The notes under the pieces were generated by a model. The model made no database searches. It worked only from the letters and a program-made list of their open reading frames with translations, and had not been told where the DNA came from. Position numbers and translations under genes: made by a program. Shown piece by piece: positions 18,276 to 26,311 of a DNA stretch of 64,000 nucleotides; position 1 is the stretch's first letter; each line of letters begins with the position of its first letter. Origin of the DNA: Runella salmonicolor (GTDB lineage: Bacteria > Bacteroidota > Bacteroidia > Cytophagales > Spirosomataceae); assembly GCF_024158025.1 (NCBI RefSeq), contig NZ_JAMZEL010000006.1, forward strand, positions 302,756-366,755. Direction: 5' to 3'.

Positions 18276-18349
18276 TGGGCCCAGTAGGGCACGATCCTAC
18301 GACCCCCTGATTATGAGTCAGATGCTCTAACCAACTGAGCTATGGGCCC
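18276..18349 (-). tRNA. tRNA-Met (CAT anticodon)
   Basis: The minus strand folds as a complete 74-base tRNA: acceptor GGGCCCA with TGGGCCC, D-arm GCTCAGTTGGTTAGAGC, anticodon loop CTCATAA with CAT, and T-stem GTAGG/CCTAC. CCA is not encoded. The T-loop reads ATCGTGC where TTCGAGC would be normal, so both partners of the 54-58 pair are changed together. The tRNA could be the elongator tRNA-Met or, less likely, a tRNA-Ile with lysidine. Its 3' end marks the right border of the island. Confidence 0.88.
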
Positions 18350-18423
18350 GATTTTTATTGAAATCGTACTATTTTCAAACTAATTTTTGATGCAAAAAAC
18401 GGCTTTTCTCAAAGAGTAGATGC

Positions 18424-18666
18424 TTATTTGCTTATCAAAAACTCAATATACTTTCTACTTTTTTTCTTTTTGATTTCTATTTCTCTTTTTCTAGCCTCTG
18501 AAAGCGAATTCAGTTGCTCGAAATATACCCTGACCCAAGGTGTCCATTTACTTGTAAAACTAGATAGCCCCGCATTGTGTTCTTCTAATCTTTTTTCAAG
18601 ATTTTCTGTACAACCTATATAGTATTTATCAATTCTTTGAGAATACAAAATATAGATAAAATACAT
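18424..18666 (-). CDS. GIY-YIG endonuclease domain protein
   Basis: The 80-residue protein is a single UvrC/URI-type GIY-YIG nuclease domain: YFIYILYS gives the first tyrosine strand, KYYIGCT the YIG strand, then LEKRLEEHN with the arginine and histidine positions, followed by a basic KKKKSRKYIEFL tail. Small proteins of this type are abundant in Bacteroidota and often sit beside tRNA genes. Here the gene lies between an intact tRNA-Met and a second copy of that tRNA's 5' half, in the same orientation, so its transcript would begin inside the duplicated tRNA half. That arrangement points to a tRNA-targeting mobile or homing element. Confidence 0.8.
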   Translation of the reverse strand: MYFIYILYSQRIDKYYIGCTENLEKRLEEHNAGLSSFTSKWTPWVRVYFEQLNSLSEARKREIEIKKKKSRKYIEFLISK

Positions 18667-18680
18667 AAAAGAGCTGATCT

Positions 18681-18733
18681 TGATGAGTCATCCCGAACTT
18701 GCTTCGGGATAACCAACTGAGCTATGGGCCCGA
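18681..18733 (-). pseudogene. Interrupted duplicate of the tRNA-Met 5' half
   Basis: The 23 bases at 18711-18733 are identical to 18329-18351, the tRNA 5' end. TGATGAGTCA at 18681-18690 nearly repeats the anticodon segment TTATGAGTCA (18311-18320). Between them eight tRNA bases are replaced by a 20-base palindrome, TCCCGAACTTGCTTCGGGAT. Confidence 0.75.
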
Positions 18734-18975
18734 AATACCTCTCGATATTTTGTGGGTGCAAAAGTAGGATAATGTGACTGTATTTGCAAAATTGGTCGGT
18801 GATTTTTATGTGACCAACCCCCAAAAACGACTTCTTCGCAGACTATTACGTCGATATGTGCGTTGAAAATTGAACAAATGTTGAGGCTTACCGCAAGAAA
18901 ATTGCCTTATTGCCCGATGTAAATGGAAATTTCCTTAGTTTAGCACCTTCTTCAACCTGTGATTGCAACGTAATT

Positions 18976-20628
18976 ATGGCTAAAAAACTTCCTTCAGCGT
19001 ATGCCCATCCGTACGTGATAGACCCCCGTTTCAAAAAATCGGTTGCTTATTTTTCGATGGAATTTGCCATTGACCAAGCCCTTAAAACGTACTCAGGAGG
19101 ACTGGGGTTTCTGGCGGGCTCGCACATGAAAAGCGCCCACGATTTGCGGCAGAATCTCATCGGTATCGGTATCTTGTGGAAACACGGATATTATGACCAA
19201 GTGCGGGCCACCGACAACAGCATGGTGCCGCAGTTTCGGGAAAAAATGTATAGTTTCCTGAAAGACACTGGCATTCGATTTCAAATCACCATCGCTTATC
19301 AACCCGTTTGGGTGGCGGCTTATTTTTTGGACCCGAAGCTGTTTGGAACGGTCCCGATGTTTTTTTTAACGACCGACACCGACGGAAACGAGCCGTGGGC
19401 CCGCCAAATATCCTACCATCTTTATGATTCGGATGCCGCCGTAAAAGTGATGCAATGTATGCTTTTGGGCATCGGCGGAGCCAAGTTTTTGGATGAAATC
19501 GGTTACGAACCCGATGTGTATCACCTCAACGAAGCCCACGCGGTATCGTCGGTATATTATTTATATAAGAAGCTAGGGAAGAAAGAGTCGGTCAAAAGAA
19601 GATTGGTCTTTACGACACACACGCCCGAAGAAGCAGGCAACGAAAAACACGATATTCACTTTTTGGAGAGTTTAAGTTTTTTTGCGGGCGTTCCGCTGCA
19701 CAGTGTTCGAAAAATAACGGGTATTGGCCCGCACGACACCGTTTTTAGTCATTCGTTGGCGGCGCTGCGGTTGAGTCATCAGGCCAATGCCGTTTCCAAA
19801 TTGCACGGTGAAGTATCGCGAAGAATGTGGAGCGCGGCGGGGGATATTTGTGAGATTACACACGTTACCAATTCGCAGCATAAAACCTCTTGGGTCGACG
19901 CTGAACTCGAAAAAGCGCGCGTTAAAAGCGATTTGGACGGATTGGAAAACCGCAAAAAGGAACTCAAACGGGAGCTTTTCAAAACCGTTGCCGACCAGGT
20001 CGGTAAGTTGTTTGATCCCAATATTTTGACCATAGTTTGGGCCCGTCGCTTTGCCGCCTACAAGCGCCCCGAGCTCCTTACCCGCGACCGCGAGCGCTTT
20101 GACCGACTTATGCGAAATAAAGATTTCCCGATTCAGTTTATCTGGGCAGGAAAGCCGTACCCAAAAGACGAAGGTGCCATTTATACTTTCAATCAACTGT
20201 TTTATCTGAGTCATTTATACCCAAACATGGCGGTGTTGACGGGCTACGAATTGGCGTTGTCGAAAGAGCTAAAACAAGGCTCTGATGTGTGGCTCAATAC
20301 CCCGATTGTCCCGCGCGAGGCGTCGGGAACGAGCGGTATGACGGCGGCTATGAACGCCAGTCTGAATTTTTCAACTTACGACGGCTGGGTGTGTGAGTTT
20401 TCGCGGCACGGCGAAAATTCTTTCATTGTGCCCGTGGCGTCGGAATCGGCCCGCGACTGGGAAGATATGTCGAATATGTTGGATGTGCTGGAAAATGAGA
20501 TACTGCCGCTTTATTACGAGCGTCCCAACGATTGGCAAGAGATGGTTTTGCGAAGTATGAATGAAGTCGGGGGCTTTTTCAACTCCGACCGTATGGCGGC
20601 GGAGTATTATGAGAAAGTGTATAAGTAA
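18976..20628 (+). CDS. Alpha-glucan phosphorylase-like protein (GT35) without the PLP lysine
   Basis: The 550-residue protein belongs to the alpha-glucan phosphorylase family, which removes glucose from glycogen or maltodextrin as glucose-1-phosphate. Family landmarks are VAYFSMEF, YSGGLGFLAGSHMKSAHDL, VYHLNEAHAV, FTTHTPEEAGNEKHD, IVWARRFAAYKRPELL and the C-terminal EASGTSGM segment. In standard enzymes that last segment continues with the lysine that binds pyridoxal phosphate; here the codon is ACG, threonine (EASGTSGMTAAMN). The ATG at 18976 was chosen over a TTG 66 bases upstream because the protein then begins MAKKLPSAYAHPYVIDPRF as in related proteins. It stands alone as the first core gene to the right of the tRNA. 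Confidence 0.8.
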   Translation: MAKKLPSAYAHPYVIDPRFKKSVAYFSMEFAIDQALKTYSGGLGFLAGSHMKSAHDLRQNLIGIGILWKHGYYDQVRATDNSMVPQFREKMYSFLKDTGIRFQITIAYQPVWVAAYFLDPKLFGTVPMFFLTTDTDGNEPWARQISYHLYDSDAAVKVMQCMLLGIGGAKFLDEIGYEPDVYHLNEAHAVSSVYYLYKKLGKKESVKRRLVFTTHTPEEAGNEKHDIHFLESLSFFAGVPLHSVRKITGIGPHDTVFSHSLAALRLSHQANAVSKLHGEVSRRMWSAAGDICEITHVTNSQHKTSWVDAELEKARVKSDLDGLENRKKELKRELFKTVADQVGKLFDPNILTIVWARRFAAYKRPELLTRDRERFDRLMRNKDFPIQFIWAGKPYPKDEGAIYTFNQLFYLSHLYPNMAVLTGYELALSKELKQGSDVWLNTPIVPREASGTSGMTAAMNASLNFSTYDGWVCEFSRHGENSFIVPVASESARDWEDMSNMLDVLENEILPLYYERPNDWQEMVLRSMNEVGGFFNSDRMAAEYYEKVYK

Positions 20629-20632
20629 AACG

Positions 20633-20715
20633 GTGAATCACGCAAAGGCTCAGAGATGCAAAGAAAAGGAGTGTATTAGTTCCTCTGCGCCTTCGCGTCT
20701 TTGCGTGATTTATTT
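20633..20715. repeat. Intergenic palindromic repeat (TTTGCGTGATTT family)
   Basis: TGAATCACGCAAAGGCTCAGAG and CTCTGCGCCTTCGCGTCTTTGCGTGATT form a long imperfect hairpin between two convergent genes. The AAATCACGCAAAGACGCGAAGGCGCAGAG type of element is widespread between genes in Bacteroidota and probably ends both transcripts. Confidence 0.7.
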
Positions 20716-20718
20716 ATT

Positions 20719-21159
20719 TTATAGATACAGATCACAATTGATTTCGGTGTCATCTACTTTTGCGCCCATTTTTTTGTAAAATTCGATGGCTTCTTTGTTC
20801 CAGTTGGAGACTTGCCAGCGGACTTTTTTGCACTGTTCCGCGTTGGCGTAATCAATCAGTCGGTCAAGCAATTGAGTGCCGATTTGGTGGCCTCTAAATT
20901 CCTTTTTTACGTACAAATCATCCAGATACAGCGCCTTGCCCGACCATGAATAATAGGCCATGAAAAAAGAGGCAAAACCAATGAGTTGGGCATCTTCTTT
21001 CTCAACCACAAGACACTGAAAAAGGTCTTTGTTTTCCAGCATTTGGTCGAGGGTAATGGTTACTTTTTCGGGCGTTTTTTGAAACACCGCGAATTCCTGA
21101 ATCAGTTGGAAAATAGCAGGAAAATCCTCGGGCGTTCCTTTGCGAATCACAATGTTCAT
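20719..21159 (-). CDS. GNAT family N-acetyltransferase
   Basis: The 146-residue protein is a single GNAT domain that moves an acetyl group from acetyl-CoA to an amine. The acetyl-CoA-binding loop is RGHQIGTQLL near residue 90, preceded by the LYLDDLYVKKEF strand; the motif B region is VRWQVSNWNKEAIEFYKKMGA. The layout is close to the diamine/spermidine acetyltransferases (WNxxAIxFYxxxGA), although the substrate cannot be fixed. It is convergent with the phosphorylase-like gene and lies just downstream of the efflux operon on the same strand. Confidence 0.85.
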   Translation of the reverse strand: MNIVIRKGTPEDFPAIFQLIQEFAVFQKTPEKVTITLDQMLENKDLFQCLVVEKEDAQLIGFASFFMAYYSWSGKALYLDDLYVKKEFRGHQIGTQLLDRLIDYANAEQCKKVRWQVSNWNKEAIEFYKKMGAKVDDTEINCDLYL

Positions 21160-21195
21160 GCGAGTTGTTAAATTGATTGTACAAAATAAAGACTT

Positions 21196-22317
21196 TTACG
21201 CACTTCTTTTGCGATAATTCAAGACCGCCAATCCATTAAACAAAATGGCAAAACCGACCATGGCAAAAAAGTCAGGTAGCAGGTCGGTGAAGGTACTTCC
21301 CTTGATGTAAACAGCCCGAATGACTTTGATAAAGTACGCGGGCGGGTTGGCTTTGGTCAACCACTGCGCCCAGTCGGGCATACTTTCGATGGGTGTGTAC
21401 AGGCCCCCCAACAAAATGAACACCATCATGCAGAAAAAAGCGAAAAGGGTGGCCTGTTGTTGGGTATCGGCAAAGGTGCTGATGAGCAGGCCAATTCCCA
21501 AAACTCCCAATAAATACACCGCCGAAAAAACATAGACGGTCAGGTACGAGCCTACGGGCAGAATTCTGAATACGACAAATGCTATCAACATTCCGAGCGT
21601 GATGGAAACCATGCCCAATACCCAAAATGGAATCAGTTTTCCCAAAATAAACTCGTGTTTTTTGAGAGGCGTTACGTTGATTTGCTCAATGGTGCCTACT
21701 TCTTTTTCGGCAACGATGTTGAGTGCCGTCAGAAAAGCCCCCACCATTGTGACCAGAATTGCCATGATGCCCGGAACCATAAACAGGTGATAATCAAAGT
21801 GCTGATTGAACCAATTGGCCGAAGTGATTTCAATTTGCGGGATTTCGTTAAACTTTGGCAATAGCATCCATTCCTCCCGAATTTCACGGTTAAAATCCCC
21901 AATCATTTGGGAGGCGTAGGCCGTACCCAAGCCCGCCCGAACGCCATTGACGGCGTCGGCGGCCAAATACAATTGACCTTTGTTTAACTTAATCAGGTCG
22001 CGCTCGAAATGGGGAGGGATGGTTAAAATCAAATCGGTTTTGCCATCGCCTACGGTTTGGGTAGCCTGCGCGTAAGATTGGGTGTATTCGACCAACTGAA
22101 AATAGCCCGAAGCCGTCAGCTTTTGGACCAACTTCCGAGCGTAAGGAGAATGGTCTTGGTCGACGACGCTGATGGAAATCTGTTTGATTTCGTAGTCGGC
22201 GGCCAACGGAATGACGATGAGCTGAATAATGGGCATCAACAAAATCATCCGCAGGATGGTCGGATTTCGGAAAATTTGCCGAAACTCTTTTTGCAGCAAA
22301 AAGAAAAGATTGTTCAT
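21196..22317 (-). CDS. ABC-2 type efflux permease (second)
   Basis: The 373-residue membrane protein has the YhbS/YhhJ-like ABC-2 layout: one N-terminal membrane segment (about 20-40), a large extracytoplasmic domain (about 45-170) and five C-terminal segments (about 180-370) with the conserved EKEVGTIEQINVTPLKKHEF loop. It is the last gene of the TetR-controlled efflux operon and probably pairs with the permease at 22424-23530 as a heterodimer. The pair exports drugs or lipids together with the HlyD-like and TolC-like proteins upstream. Confidence 0.88.
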   Translation of the reverse strand: MNNLFFLLQKEFRQIFRNPTILRMILLMPIIQLIVIPLAADYEIKQISISVVDQDHSPYARKLVQKLTASGYFQLVEYTQSYAQATQTVGDGKTDLILTIPPHFERDLIKLNKGQLYLAADAVNGVRAGLGTAYASQMIGDFNREIREEWMLLPKFNEIPQIEITSANWFNQHFDYHLFMVPGIMAILVTMVGAFLTALNIVAEKEVGTIEQINVTPLKKHEFILGKLIPFWVLGMVSITLGMLIAFVVFRILPVGSYLTVYVFSAVYLLGVLGIGLLISTFADTQQQATLFAFFCMMVFILLGGLYTPIESMPDWAQWLTKANPPAYFIKVIRAVYIKGSTFTDLLPDFFAMVGFAILFNGLAVLNYRKRSA

Positions 22318-22332
22318 GATTGTAGTGGTTAA

Positions 22333-22420
22333 GCCTCACCCTGTCATTTCGTCCTTTAAGTTCAGAAATGACACCCCTCTCCAATTTGGAGAGGGGACGA
22401 GCGAAGCGAGGGGGTGAGGC
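22333..22420. repeat. Nested palindromic repeat between the two permease genes
   Basis: GCCTCACCC (22333-22341) pairs with GGGTGAGGC (22412-22420), and inside lies a second stem CCCCTCTCC/GGAGAGGGG (22374-22396). This CTCTCCAATTTGGAGAGG element type recurs between genes in many Bacteroidota and here sits within an operon. Confidence 0.7.
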
Positions 22421-22423
22421 ATT

Positions 22424-23530
22424 TTATGCCAGCCGAATTTTAAATTTACGAATGGCAATACCCAGAAAAAAGACGGTCATACCGACCAAAATCAAGGTTT
22501 GTTTGATGACGTACGAGAAGCCCAAGCCTTTGACCATGATGGCCCGTACGATACTGTAATACCATTTGGTTGGCACGATATTGCTCATGATTCGCAACGG
22601 TAAGGGCATGTTTTCGATGGGAAACATAAAACCGCTGAACACCAACGCGGGCATCAGAAAACCCACCAACGACAAAAACATGGCCGTTTGTTGCGAATCA
22701 ACCACCGATGACACCAGCAGCCCCAACGAGAGTGTAGTGAGAATAAACAGGAGACTTTCGGCCAAAAGCAAAAACAAACTGCCGCGAATGGGCATCTCCA
22801 ACAGAAAAACCGCCAAGAGCAGAATGATGACAACATCAATAAAACACAGCACCATGTACGGAATGGCCTTGCTCAACACCACCAACAGCGGTCGCATGGG
22901 CGATACCAGCAGAATTTCCATGGTACCCATTTCTTTTTCTTTGACAATCGAAACCGAGGTCATCATGGCACCCAACAGCATCAAAATCAGGGTCATTACG
23001 CCCGGAACGAAGTTGTACGAACTTTTTAGTTGTGGGTTGTACAGCATTCGGGTTTCGGTCTTGATGCTGTACGGCAGTTTTTTGTTATTGCTTAGTTCGT
23101 TCTGGTAATCCCGAAAAATACTTGACGCGTAGTTGATGACGATGTTGGACGTGTTGGGGTCGGAGGCATCGCCGACGAGGCGTACCTGCACGTGATTGCT
23201 GTGGAGTAAGTCCTGCTGAAAATGTTGAGGAAAAATAACCACTAAGCGCACTTGCCCTTTACGAAAAACTTGTTCAATCTCGGCCTCCGAATGCAGTTTT
23301 TGGTGCACGCTGAAGTACTGGCTTTGGTCGATTCGGTCAATCAGCAGGCGCGACGCATCGTCTTGGGCGTAATCAAGGATGGCCACGTTGGAGTTTTTGA
23401 CTTCGCTCGACAACGCAAACCCAAACAGAATCATCATCACGACGGGTAATCCAAACAAAATCACCAAGCTGCGTTTATCGCGCAGTACGTGCCGAAATTC
23501 TTTTTGGATAAAAGCGAAAAAGGTTTTCAT
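22424..23530 (-). CDS. ABC-2 type efflux permease (first)
   Basis: The 368-residue protein has an N-terminal membrane segment after FAFIQKEFRHVLRDKRS, an extracytoplasmic domain (about 45-165), and five C-terminal segments with the ABC-2 signature KEKEMGTMEILLVSPMRP near residue 210. It is similar in plan to the permease encoded after it, and the two follow two ATPase genes, so the transporter is likely a heterodimer on both the permease and ATPase side, like the YbhFSR system. Confidence 0.88.
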   Translation of the reverse strand: MKTFFAFIQKEFRHVLRDKRSLVILFGLPVVMMILFGFALSSEVKNSNVAILDYAQDDASRLLIDRIDQSQYFSVHQKLHSEAEIEQVFRKGQVRLVVIFPQHFQQDLLHSNHVQVRLVGDASDPNTSNIVINYASSIFRDYQNELSNNKKLPYSIKTETRMLYNPQLKSSYNFVPGVMTLILMLLGAMMTSVSIVKEKEMGTMEILLVSPMRPLLVVLSKAIPYMVLCFIDVVIILLLAVFLLEMPIRGSLFLLLAESLLFILTTLSLGLLVSSVVDSQQTAMFLSLVGFLMPALVFSGFMFPIENMPLPLRIMSNIVPTKWYYSIVRAIMVKGLGFSYVIKQTLILVGMTVFFLGIAIRKFKIRLA

Positions 23531-23649
23531 GTTGTTACTTCAGGTTTATTTTTTGTCATGCATTTCTTTGTCATGCTGGCATACCGTGCTTTATTTTTAT
23601 TGCATTTCAACGCGGTTTTAGGTTTTTTCAGAACGACAAAGGGCTTTCC

Positions 23650-24390
23650 CTAATCTCCTCTCTTCGCGCCGCGCGCCAATTGCAGAAATACCTCGTCCAT
23701 ATTGGTGGCATTGAACTGTTTTTTGAGTCCTGCAGGGGTATCCAATGCCGCAATGGCCCCGTCTACCATGATAGAAACGCGGTCGCAGTATTCGGCTTCG
23801 TCCATGTAGTGTGTTGTGACAAACACCGTGATACCATCGTGGGCGGCCTCGTAAATCATGTCCCAAAACTGCCGACGAGTAATCGGGTCTACGCCGCCCG
23901 TGGGTTCGTCGAGAAAGACAATTTTGGGGCGGTGAAGGATAGCGACCGAAAAAGAGATTTTTTGTTTCCAGCCCAACGGCAAGGCACCTACCAGTTTATC
24001 GGCTTCGTTGTGCAGGCCGAGGCGGTCGATGAGCACGTTGGTTTTGTCTTTCAATTCCTGGCGCGAAAGGCCGTAAATGCCGCCGAAAAACTGAATGTTT
24101 TCGCGCACGGTCAGGTTTTCGTACAAGGAAAACTTTTGGCTCATGTAGCCGATTTGCTTTTTGATTTCTTCGTTTTGGCGATACACATCAAAACCCGCAA
24201 CAGTGGCCTGCCCTGAGGTAGGTGTGAGCAGGCCGCACAAAATACGCATAGCGGTGGTTTTTCCGGCACCGTTGGCTCCCAGAAAGCCAAAAATTTCGCC
24301 CGGCTGTACATCAAACGTAATGGCATCAACGGCCACAAAATCGCCGAATTTGCGGGTAAGTTGGTGGGTATAAATGACCGGTTGCGGCAT
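23650..24390 (-). CDS. ABC transporter ATP-binding protein
   Basis: The 246-residue ATPase has Walker A GANGAGKTTAMRI near residue 38, the Q-loop in KKQIGYMSQKFSLYENLT, a signature region replaced by VGALPLGWKQKISFSVAIL (LPLGWKQ instead of LSGGQ), Walker B IVFLDEPTGGVD and the H-loop FVTTHYMDEAEY. The altered signature is common in YbhF-type ATPases. Its start is five bases from the end of the preceding ATPase gene. It energises the paired permeases. Confidence 0.9.
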   Translation of the reverse strand: MPQPVIYTHQLTRKFGDFVAVDAITFDVQPGEIFGFLGANGAGKTTAMRILCGLLTPTSGQATVAGFDVYRQNEEIKKQIGYMSQKFSLYENLTVRENIQFFGGIYGLSRQELKDKTNVLIDRLGLHNEADKLVGALPLGWKQKISFSVAILHRPKIVFLDEPTGGVDPITRRQFWDMIYEAAHDGITVFVTTHYMDEAEYCDRVSIMVDGAIAALDTPAGLKKQFNATNMDEVFLQLARGAKRGD

Positions 24391-24395
24391 AGGTT

Positions 24396-25316
24396 TTATT
24401 GGTTTTCGAGCATGAGTTTGATGAAAACATCCTCAATAGTGGGGTCGATTTTTCTCACCGTAATGTCCGAATGTCCCGTTTGGGTAAGGTAGTCGATGAG
24501 GTAATTTTCACCGTTTTCTGGGGTACGGAGCGTTACGTGTTGCTCTTCGCCGAAGGCAAAAGAACTTTCGATTTCGGCGGGTTTTCGTAGGTCGTGCATT
24601 AGCTGGTAACGGTTGTCAGCATTGACGGCGTACAGGTTTTGGGCGTGGCGTCCGATGATTTTAGGCAGCGTGTCCAATTCCAAAATCTTTCCTTTCTGAA
24701 TCAGGGCGATGCGGTCACAGCGACTGGCTTCATCCATGTAAGGGGTGGATACCACAATCGTGATGCCCCGGGTTTTGAGGCGGTCGAGCATATCCCAAAA
24801 TTCTTTGCGGGATACGGGATCAACGCCCGTGGTGGGTTCGTCCAAAAACAGCACTTTGGGCTCGTGAATGAGAGCGCAACAAAGCGCCAATTTCTGCTTC
24901 ATTCCGCCCGAAAGTTTGCCCGCCAAGCGTTTTTTGAACGGCTCAATCTGTACGTAAATGTCTTCAATCAAGTGGTAGTTTTTCTCGACCGTTGTGTTGA
25001 AAACGGTAGCGAAAAACTGGAGATTTTCTTCAATACTCAAATCTTGGTATAACGAAAACTTTCCGGGCATGTAGCCCACGATGCGCCTGATTTTCCATAA
25101 ATCGTTGACCACGTCTAGCCCTGCAACTTGGGCGTGGCCGCCGTCGGGGAGGAGGAGGGTGGTCAAAATCCGAAAAAGGGAGGTTTTACCCGCGCCGTCG
25201 GGGCCGATGAGGCCAAACAACTCGCCCGATTTTACGTCAAAACTGACGTTGTCGAGGGCCAAGACGCTGCCTTTATCGTACGTTTTTTTGATATTTTCTA
25301 CGTGGACTGTTGCCAT
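24396..25316 (-). CDS. ABC transporter ATP-binding protein with C-terminal extension
   Basis: The 306-residue ATPase has Walker A GPDGAGKTSL near residue 39, signature LSGGMKQKLALC near residue 135, Walker B VLFLDEPTTGVD and STPYMDEASRC (a proline in place of the usual H-loop histidine). The last 80 residues form the extra domain seen in drug-resistance ATPases of the DrrA/YbhF type. Together with the next ATPase it resembles the two halves of YbhF, split into two genes. The H-loop change suggests that one of the two ATP sites is degenerate. Confidence 0.9.
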   Translation of the reverse strand: MATVHVENIKKTYDKGSVLALDNVSFDVKSGELFGLIGPDGAGKTSLFRILTTLLLPDGGHAQVAGLDVVNDLWKIRRIVGYMPGKFSLYQDLSIEENLQFFATVFNTTVEKNYHLIEDIYVQIEPFKKRLAGKLSGGMKQKLALCCALIHEPKVLFLDEPTTGVDPVSRKEFWDMLDRLKTRGITIVVSTPYMDEASRCDRIALIQKGKILELDTLPKIIGRHAQNLYAVNADNRYQLMHDLRKPAEIESSFAFGEEQHVTLRTPENGENYLIDYLTQTGHSDITVRKIDPTIEDVFIKLMLENQ

Positions 25317-25321
25317 TTTAG

Positions 25322-26296
25322 TTATAATTTAACTTCCCCGTACATGCCGATTTTGAGGTAGCCGTCGTTTTTGACCTTGATTTTGGTCGCATAAACCAAG
25401 TTGGCACGCTCGTCTTTGGTCTGGATGGTCTTGGGCGTAAATTCGGCTTTGCTCGCAATCCACGTCACGGTTCCGCTCATTTCTTTGTAGGTCTCTTTAC
25501 CGTTGTCCACAAATACCTTCACTGGTTGGTTAAGTTTGATTTTGGCGAGTTGGTCGCCCGTGATATAGGCCCGTAGCGTGAGCGTCGAAAGATTGGCGAT
25601 TTTATACAAAGCTTTTCCCGTAGCGGTCATTTCGTCGGCGGTGGCGTATTTGACCAACACCGTGCCATCAATCGGATTGGTGATGCTGCAACGTTGGAGT
25701 TGGTCGTCCATCTGAGCAATGCGCTCTTCCAGCGGTTTGCGTTCGCTCAACACGCCACGATTTTGAATCGAAACCTGTTGTTGCTGTGATTTAATCTGTT
25801 GATTCAGCACGCTTACCTGACTTTCGGTGGCTTCAATTTGCTTTTTCAAGACGTCAATTTGCCCCTCGACATCGTCTAACTGTTTGGCTGGAACGGCTTC
25901 GGCTTTGACGAGATTTTCAATGCGTTTGCGCTCGCGTTCAAGAATCCTTAATTGCTCACGTTGGGTGGCAATTTGGCGTTGTTGCAAAACAAGTTGCTCA
26001 CGGATAATCTGCGTTTGGGGTGCGGCGTCGTTGGTTTTTTGGCCTAACGCATCAATGCTGGCTTCAATTTGGGATTTTTGGAGCGAGAGATTTTTACAAT
26101 CAACGCTCCCGATGACTTGACCTGCTTTCAGCTCGGTGCCTTCTTCCACCTCAAAGCGGAGGATTTTTCCGACTGATTCGGACGAAATAATCACTTCGTC
26201 GGCTTCAAAAACGCCGCTGGCGTCAAATTCTTGGTTGTCGCCATTGCAAGCGGCCAAGCCAATGAGAAGAAAAAGAGAGAGGTAAGTGCGATTCAT
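25322..26296 (-). CDS. HlyD-family periplasmic adaptor, lipoprotein
   Basis: The 324-residue protein carries a lipoprotein signal (GLAAC, Cys17) and the membrane-fusion-protein layout: a biotinyl-lipoyl half motif (VEEGTELKAGQVIGSVD) near residue 56, a long coiled-coil hairpin (about 75-205) and a second lipoyl/beta-barrel part (ITNPIDGTVLVKYATADEM). It links the ABC transporter to the TolC-like channel encoded just upstream. The order TolC, HlyD, ATPase, ATPase, permease, permease is one operon with gaps under 20 bases. Confidence 0.9.
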   Translation of the reverse strand: MNRTYLSLFLLIGLAACNGDNQEFDASGVFEADEVIISSESVGKILRFEVEEGTELKAGQVIGSVDCKNLSLQKSQIEASIDALGQKTNDAAPQTQIIREQLVLQQRQIATQREQLRILERERKRIENLVKAEAVPAKQLDDVEGQIDVLKKQIEATESQVSVLNQQIKSQQQQVSIQNRGVLSERKPLEERIAQMDDQLQRCSITNPIDGTVLVKYATADEMTATGKALYKIANLSTLTLRAYITGDQLAKIKLNQPVKVFVDNGKETYKEMSGTVTWIASKAEFTPKTIQTKDERANLVYATKIKVKNDGYLKIGMYGEVKL

Positions 26297-26311
26297 AATG
26301 ATAAGATTGTT

